Shown one piece after another: positions 6,416-8,997 of a stretch of 8,997 nt of DNA; the stretch's first letter is position 1, and each line of letters opens with the position of its first letter. The stretch is taken from the NCBI GenBank assembly GCA_005788205.1, contig SXYT01000049.1:1-8997 (forward strand), in the 5' to 3' direction. Source of the stretch: Actinomycetota bacterium (GTDB lineage Bacteria > Actinomycetota > Acidimicrobiia > Acidimicrobiales > Ilumatobacteraceae). Position numbers and translations under genes: made by a program. The notes beneath the pieces are model-generated. The model saw only the letters and a program-made list of their open reading frames with translations, did no database searches and was not told the origin of the DNA.

Positions 6416-7873
6416 ATGGCGCCGAACGTGCTGCTCATCACGCTCGACCAGTTCCGTGGGGACTGCCTCTCCTGCGCCGGACATCCCGTGGTGCGCACCC
6501 CGAACCTTGATGAACTCGCCGCTCACGGCGTCCGGTTCGCGCGTCACTACAGCCAGTCATCGCCGTGCTCTCCCGGCCGGGCATCTCTCTACACGGGCAC
6601 CTACCAGATGAACCACCGTGTGGTTGCTAACGGCACCCCCCTCGACGCGCGCCTCGACAACGTCGCCCTCGCGGCCCGCCGCGCAGGACTCTCCCCCGTG
6701 CTCTTCGGGTACACGGACCAGTCGATCGATCCGCGTGTGTCATCCGGGCCTGATGACCCGCGGCTGAGCACGTACGAAGGGGTCCTCCCGGGATTCGACT
6801 GTCTCCTTGATCTGTCGGGAACGCACGCGCCGTGGCTGGAGTGGCTGGCAGGCCGCGGTGTCGACGTGAAAGGTGCGTTGCACGCGCTGTCCACCGAACA
6901 CGAGCGCCCCGCAGACCTCAGCGTGTCCTGCTTCATGACGGACCGTCTGATCGACTGGATGGACACACAGGACGACGGGTGGTTCGCGCACGCCAGCTAC
7001 CTCAGGCCGCACCCGCCGTACTCGGCGGCGGGCGAGTGGTCCGCTGCATACCCCGAGGACACAGTGGGGGAACCGATCGCACCGGTCGCCGATCCGGAGA
7101 GGTTTCATGCACTGATGCTGCGCCTGGACGGGACGAAGGCCCCCTCGGACGAGGCCGGCATGCGGCGCATGCGTGCCCAGTACTTCGGGATGGTGAGCGA
7201 GATCGACCACCAGTTGGGGCGGTTGTGGCAGGCGATGCGTGCGTCGGGCCGATGGGACGACACCGTCATCATCGTGACGGCGGACCATGCGGAGCTGCTC
7301 GGTGACCACGGCCTGCGCGAGAAGGTCGGCTACTGGGAGACCAGCCAGCACATCCCGTGCATCATCCGCGACCCGCGCCGTCCCGGGGCACACGGCAACG
7401 TGGTGGACTTCTTCACCGAGAACGTCGACATCATGCCGACACTCTGCGAGGCCACGGGCATCGACGTGCCGCACCAGTGCGACGGCCTGCCGTTGACGCC
7501 GTTCCTCGAGGGCGCAGAGCCGCCGTGGTGGCGCACCGCCGCGCACTGGGAGTACGACTGGCGCTTCGCCCTGATCGAGTTGGGTGCGGAGTTCGCATGG
7601 CCATGGACACGCAGTCTCGAGAAACAGAATCTCTGTGTGCACCGCACCGACGACACCGCGTACGTGCACTTCGGGGACGGCAGGCATCTCTGTTTCGATC
7701 TTGCCGCAGACCCGACGTGGCGCACCCCCTGCACGGACGAGTCGCGTGTGCTGAGGGCCGCCCAGGAGATGCTCACGTGGCGGATGCAGATGACCGAACG
7801 CCAGCTGGCCGGTTTCCTGGTGGCGAGCGGCGGCACCGGCCGGTGGCCCGCCGGCGTGCCCTGGAGGGACTGA
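6416..7873 (+). CDS. Formylglycine sulfatase / phosphonate monoester hydrolase family enzyme
   Basis: This 485-aa member of the alkaline phosphatase superfamily is predicted to hydrolyse sulfate or phosphonate/phosphodiester monoesters in the cytoplasm. CSPGR (C51-R55) is the C-x-P-x-R signal in which Cys51 is oxidised to formylglycine, the nucleophile. Metal ligands are D11-Q12 (LDQFRGD) and D290-H291 (TADHAE). Gln12, where many arylsulfatases have Asp, together with N72, Y99, H199 and K303, fits the phosphonate monoester hydrolase (PMH) branch. As I recall the Burkholderia enzyme (fGly57, N78, Y105, H325, K337), the spacings are the same here: 21 from Cys to Asn, 27 from Asn to Tyr, 12 from His to Lys. 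The last about 100 residues form the usual C-terminal subdomain. No signal peptide is present. No formylglycine-generating enzyme lies in the window, so activation must come from elsewhere. Superfamily certain; PMH versus sulfatase likely but unproven. Confidence 0.9.
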   Translation: MAPNVLLITLDQFRGDCLSCAGHPVVRTPNLDELAAHGVRFARHYSQSSPCSPGRASLYTGTYQMNHRVVANGTPLDARLDNVALAARRAGLSPVLFGYTDQSIDPRVSSGPDDPRLSTYEGVLPGFDCLLDLSGTHAPWLEWLAGRGVDVKGALHALSTEHERPADLSVSCFMTDRLIDWMDTQDDGWFAHASYLRPHPPYSAAGEWSAAYPEDTVGEPIAPVADPERFHALMLRLDGTKAPSDEAGMRRMRAQYFGMVSEIDHQLGRLWQAMRASGRWDDTVIIVTADHAELLGDHGLREKVGYWETSQHIPCIIRDPRRPGAHGNVVDFFTENVDIMPTLCEATGIDVPHQCDGLPLTPFLEGAEPPWWRTAAHWEYDWRFALIELGAEFAWPWTRSLEKQNLCVHRTDDTAYVHFGDGRHLCFDLAADPTWRTPCTDESRVLRAAQEMLTWRMQMTERQLAGFLVASGGTGRWPAGVPWRD

Positions 7874-7890
7874 GCAGTCAGTCCTGCCAG
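7861..7890. terminator. Stop-codon palindrome between convergent genes
   Basis: GGACTGA (7867-7873), loop GCAG, TCAGTCC (7878-7884) is a perfect 7-bp stem. It extends outward through a G-T wobble and one A-G mismatch to CTGG/CCAG, giving arms of 13 nt each. The TGA of the sulfatase gene (7871-7873) and the TGA of the nitroreductase gene (complement of 7878-7880) form the top of the stem. It can fold on either transcript and is the only possible shared 3' signal in the 4-bp gap. No T-tract follows, so it may be a bidirectional terminator or a 3'-end stabiliser. Confidence 0.5.
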
Positions 7891-8522
7891 CGGTCGTGGT
7901 GGACCATCTTGGCGAGCGGCAGGCGGGCGAGCGGGCCGTGGCGCCCCTGGGGCCAGCCGATCGGCACCATCGCGTGCACGCCCCACTCGGCGGGGAAGCC
8001 GAGGATCTCGCGCACCTCGTCCTCGCGCCTCGCGATGAGAGTGGTGAGCACGCCCCCGAGACCTTCCGCGCGGGCGGCAGTGAGCAGGTTCTGCACCGCC
8101 GGGTAGAGCGAGGCCCCGCCGACCACGGAGGTGCGGGGGAGATGGTCGTCGGTGACGTAGATGAGGCGGGAGTCGTGCACGAAGAACACGACGACCGGCA
8201 CTTCGTGCATCTTCTCGGCGAGGTTCGTGCCCACGGCAAGCCCGGCCGCCAGCTTGTCGCGCGCCTCCTGCGGGGCGTTCTTCGCGTTCTCCATGTTGTA
8301 GGCGACATATTTCGCCCACTCCTCCACGTAGAGCGCGCCGAGTTTCCTCTTCTGGTCGGTGTCGCTGACGACGATCATCCGCCACGGTTGCCTGTTGCCG
8401 CCGCTCGGGGCCCACACCGCCGCCTGGAGCACGCGGTCGAGCACATCAGCGGGGATGGGGTCCGGGCGGTAACGGCGGATGGACCTGGTGGTGGAGATGA
8501 CGTCGTGGAAGGACTCGCTCAT
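7878..8522 (-). CDS. Nitroreductase-family FMN oxidoreductase
   Basis: This 214-aa protein is a typical single-domain nitroreductase, an FMN-dependent NAD(P)H oxidoreductase that acts as a homodimer in the cytoplasm. N-terminal RSIRRY (13-18) and APSGGNRQPWR (38-48) are the FMN-phosphate and ring-binding motifs. GGASLYPAVQNLLTAA (135-150) is the dimer-interface helix, and GLGGVLTTL (154-162) the conserved glycine-rich strand after it; the end (HHDRW) is also family-like. The physiological substrate cannot be read from sequence. I chose ATG 8522 because the fold begins with SFHDVISTTRSIR. The frame stays open to 8687, but that extra part overlaps the upstream metallohydrolase and looks random. 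A strong promoter lies directly upstream, so it can be expressed independently of that gene, 31 bp away. Its stop lies 4 bp from the sulfatase stop, inside a shared palindrome. Confidence 0.93.
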   Translation of the reverse strand: MSESFHDVISTTRSIRRYRPDPIPADVLDRVLQAAVWAPSGGNRQPWRMIVVSDTDQKRKLGALYVEEWAKYVAYNMENAKNAPQEARDKLAAGLAVGTNLAEKMHEVPVVVFFVHDSRLIYVTDDHLPRTSVVGGASLYPAVQNLLTAARAEGLGGVLTTLIARREDEVREILGFPAEWGVHAMVPIGWPQGRHGPLARLPLAKMVHHDRWQD

Positions 8523-8528
8523 CCGCGC

Positions 8529-8557
8529 AGTCTGACCCCGCACGGTCTTGCTGTCAA
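8529..8557 (-). promoter_or_regulatory. Promoter of the nitroreductase gene (leaderless)
   Basis: On the minus strand a perfect TTGACA (8552-8557) is followed after exactly 17 nt by CAGACT (8529-8534, with A2 and T6 of the -10), which ends 6 nt before the ATG at 8522. This is the best -35/-10 pair in the window. The -35 overlaps the TGA stop of the preceding gene (8554-8556). No Shine-Dalgarno sequence is seen, so the mRNA is probably leaderless. Confidence 0.6.
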
Positions 8558-8997
8558 AGACGGTGGACGGGGTCGTTGTCGAGACCCGTACCGATGAAGA
8601 GGCTGCGCAGCAACCCGGCGTGTTGGATGCCCGCGTGGCGCCGCATGAGACGCAGGATGGTGAACCGGAACTCGGAGTCGTGACCATCCCCCCTGGCCAC
8701 CAAGTGGGAGAGTTCGTGCAGCACCACGCCCACCGACGGCCGGGCGGAACCGAACCAGACGGTGTGAGTGGTGTGGTCCGCCCATGCGGTGCAGCGGACG
8801 CGGCGACGGCCGAACTCCACGTGCGGGATGTCGAAGTCTTCCTCCAGGCACACGTTGGCCACGAACCCCACGGTGTCCGCGCGCGTCAGAACGCGGAGAG
8901 GCTCGTGCCGCTGGGCGACATCCTCGCAGGCGTAGACGAGCGCCTGCTCGTGCGAGCACCGCGCGAAGCGCCGCGCACCGCGCACGGCCTCGTCGAC
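8554..8997 (-). CDS. Small HExxH metallohydrolase (5' end off window)
   Basis: This is a putative zinc metallohydrolase of about 145-160 aa. The frame is open to the right edge, so the start may lie outside; GTG at 8985 is the only in-window start near the edge and would give 143 aa. Numbered from that GTG, the zinc site is HELSH (H90, E91, H94), and GDGHDSEF provides a probable third ligand at H102. LVYACEDVA (16-24) near the N-terminus and the HGPEF-like GHDSEF match what I recall of the actinobacterial putative metallohydrolase family TIGR04338; this is from memory, not a search. No signal peptide is visible in the part present. It is followed after 31 bp by the nitroreductase gene on the same strand, though that gene has its own promoter. 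The substrate is unknown; either a protease or another hydrolase is possible. Confidence 0.8.
   Translation of the reverse strand, partial: VDEAVRGARRFARCSHEQALVYACEDVAQRHEPLRVLTRADTVGFVANVCLEEDFDIPHVEFGRRRVRCTAWADHTTHTVWFGSARPSVGVVLHELSHLVARGDGHDSEFRFTILRLMRRHAGIQHAGLLRSLFIGTGLDNDPVHRL

Noticed and set aside
6740..8308. A 522-codon minus-strand frame across the sulfatase and nitroreductase genes.
   Set aside because: It is antisense to catalytic regions of the sulfatase and out of frame in the nitroreductase; its composition is typical of a shadow frame.
8523..8687. N-terminal extension of the nitroreductase to 8687.
   Set aside because: It would overlap the metallohydrolase gene by over 130 bp, adds Ser/Thr/Cys-rich text without family similarity, and ignores the strong promoter ending at 8529.
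1..8997. CRISPR arrays, tRNA or rRNA genes, insertion sequences, attachment sites and direct repeats.
   Set aside because: I saw no regularly spaced repeats, no cloverleaf-like segments, no transposase or integrase motifs and no terminal inverted repeats; the window is almost fully coding.
1..8997. A single metabolic pathway joining the five hydrolases and the nitroreductase.
   Set aside because: The genes are on both strands, mostly with separate promoters, and share no evident substrate; no transporter or regulator in the window ties them together.

Overview
This is a dense, GC-rich window of eight protein-coding genes on both strands, with no gap above 100 bp, no RNA genes and no mobile elements. 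Base composition, GTG and TTG starts, a HExxH metallohydrolase of a type I associate with Actinomycetota, and start codons placed directly behind TANNNT-like -10 hexamers suggest an actinomycete. Mycobacteriales is possible, but the sequence alone does not fix the genus.

Layout. At 1-1666 (-) lies a DUF885-family zinc peptidase-like protein whose last codons run off the left edge. At 1700-3160 (-) and 3179-3787 (-) lie two uncharacterised proteins of 486 and 202 aa that form a tight two-gene unit and are the least explained part of the window. Divergent from them, 3856-4674 (+) encodes an alpha/beta hydrolase. It meets tail to tail an M14 zinc carboxypeptidase-like protein at 4697-6379 (-). 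Divergent from that, 36 bp away, is a formylglycine-type sulfatase/phosphonate monoester hydrolase at 6416-7873 (+). It meets tail to tail a nitroreductase at 7878-8522 (-), which is preceded by a small HExxH metallohydrolase at 8554-8997 (-) whose 5' end is cut by the right edge.

How they work together. Five of the eight proteins are hydrolases (two peptidase-like, one ester or C-C hydrolase, one sulfate/phosphonate ester hydrolase, one HExxH protein). None shows a signal peptide, so the region reads as a collection of cytoplasmic catabolic enzymes, not one obvious pathway. Nearly every gene seems to have its own promoter. Six of the seven genes whose starts are in the window have an A2/T6-type -10 hexamer ending 6 or 7 nt before the start codon, which is the geometry of leaderless mRNAs. 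The exception is the 486-aa gene, the second gene of the two-gene unit. Both tail-to-tail junctions carry a small perfect hairpin, and in one the stem contains both stop codons.

The best candidates for something undescribed are the two-gene unit 3179-3787/1700-3160, whose two frames are in register across a single TGA, the interleaved divergent leaderless promoters at 6380-6415, and the stop-codon palindrome at 7861-7890.
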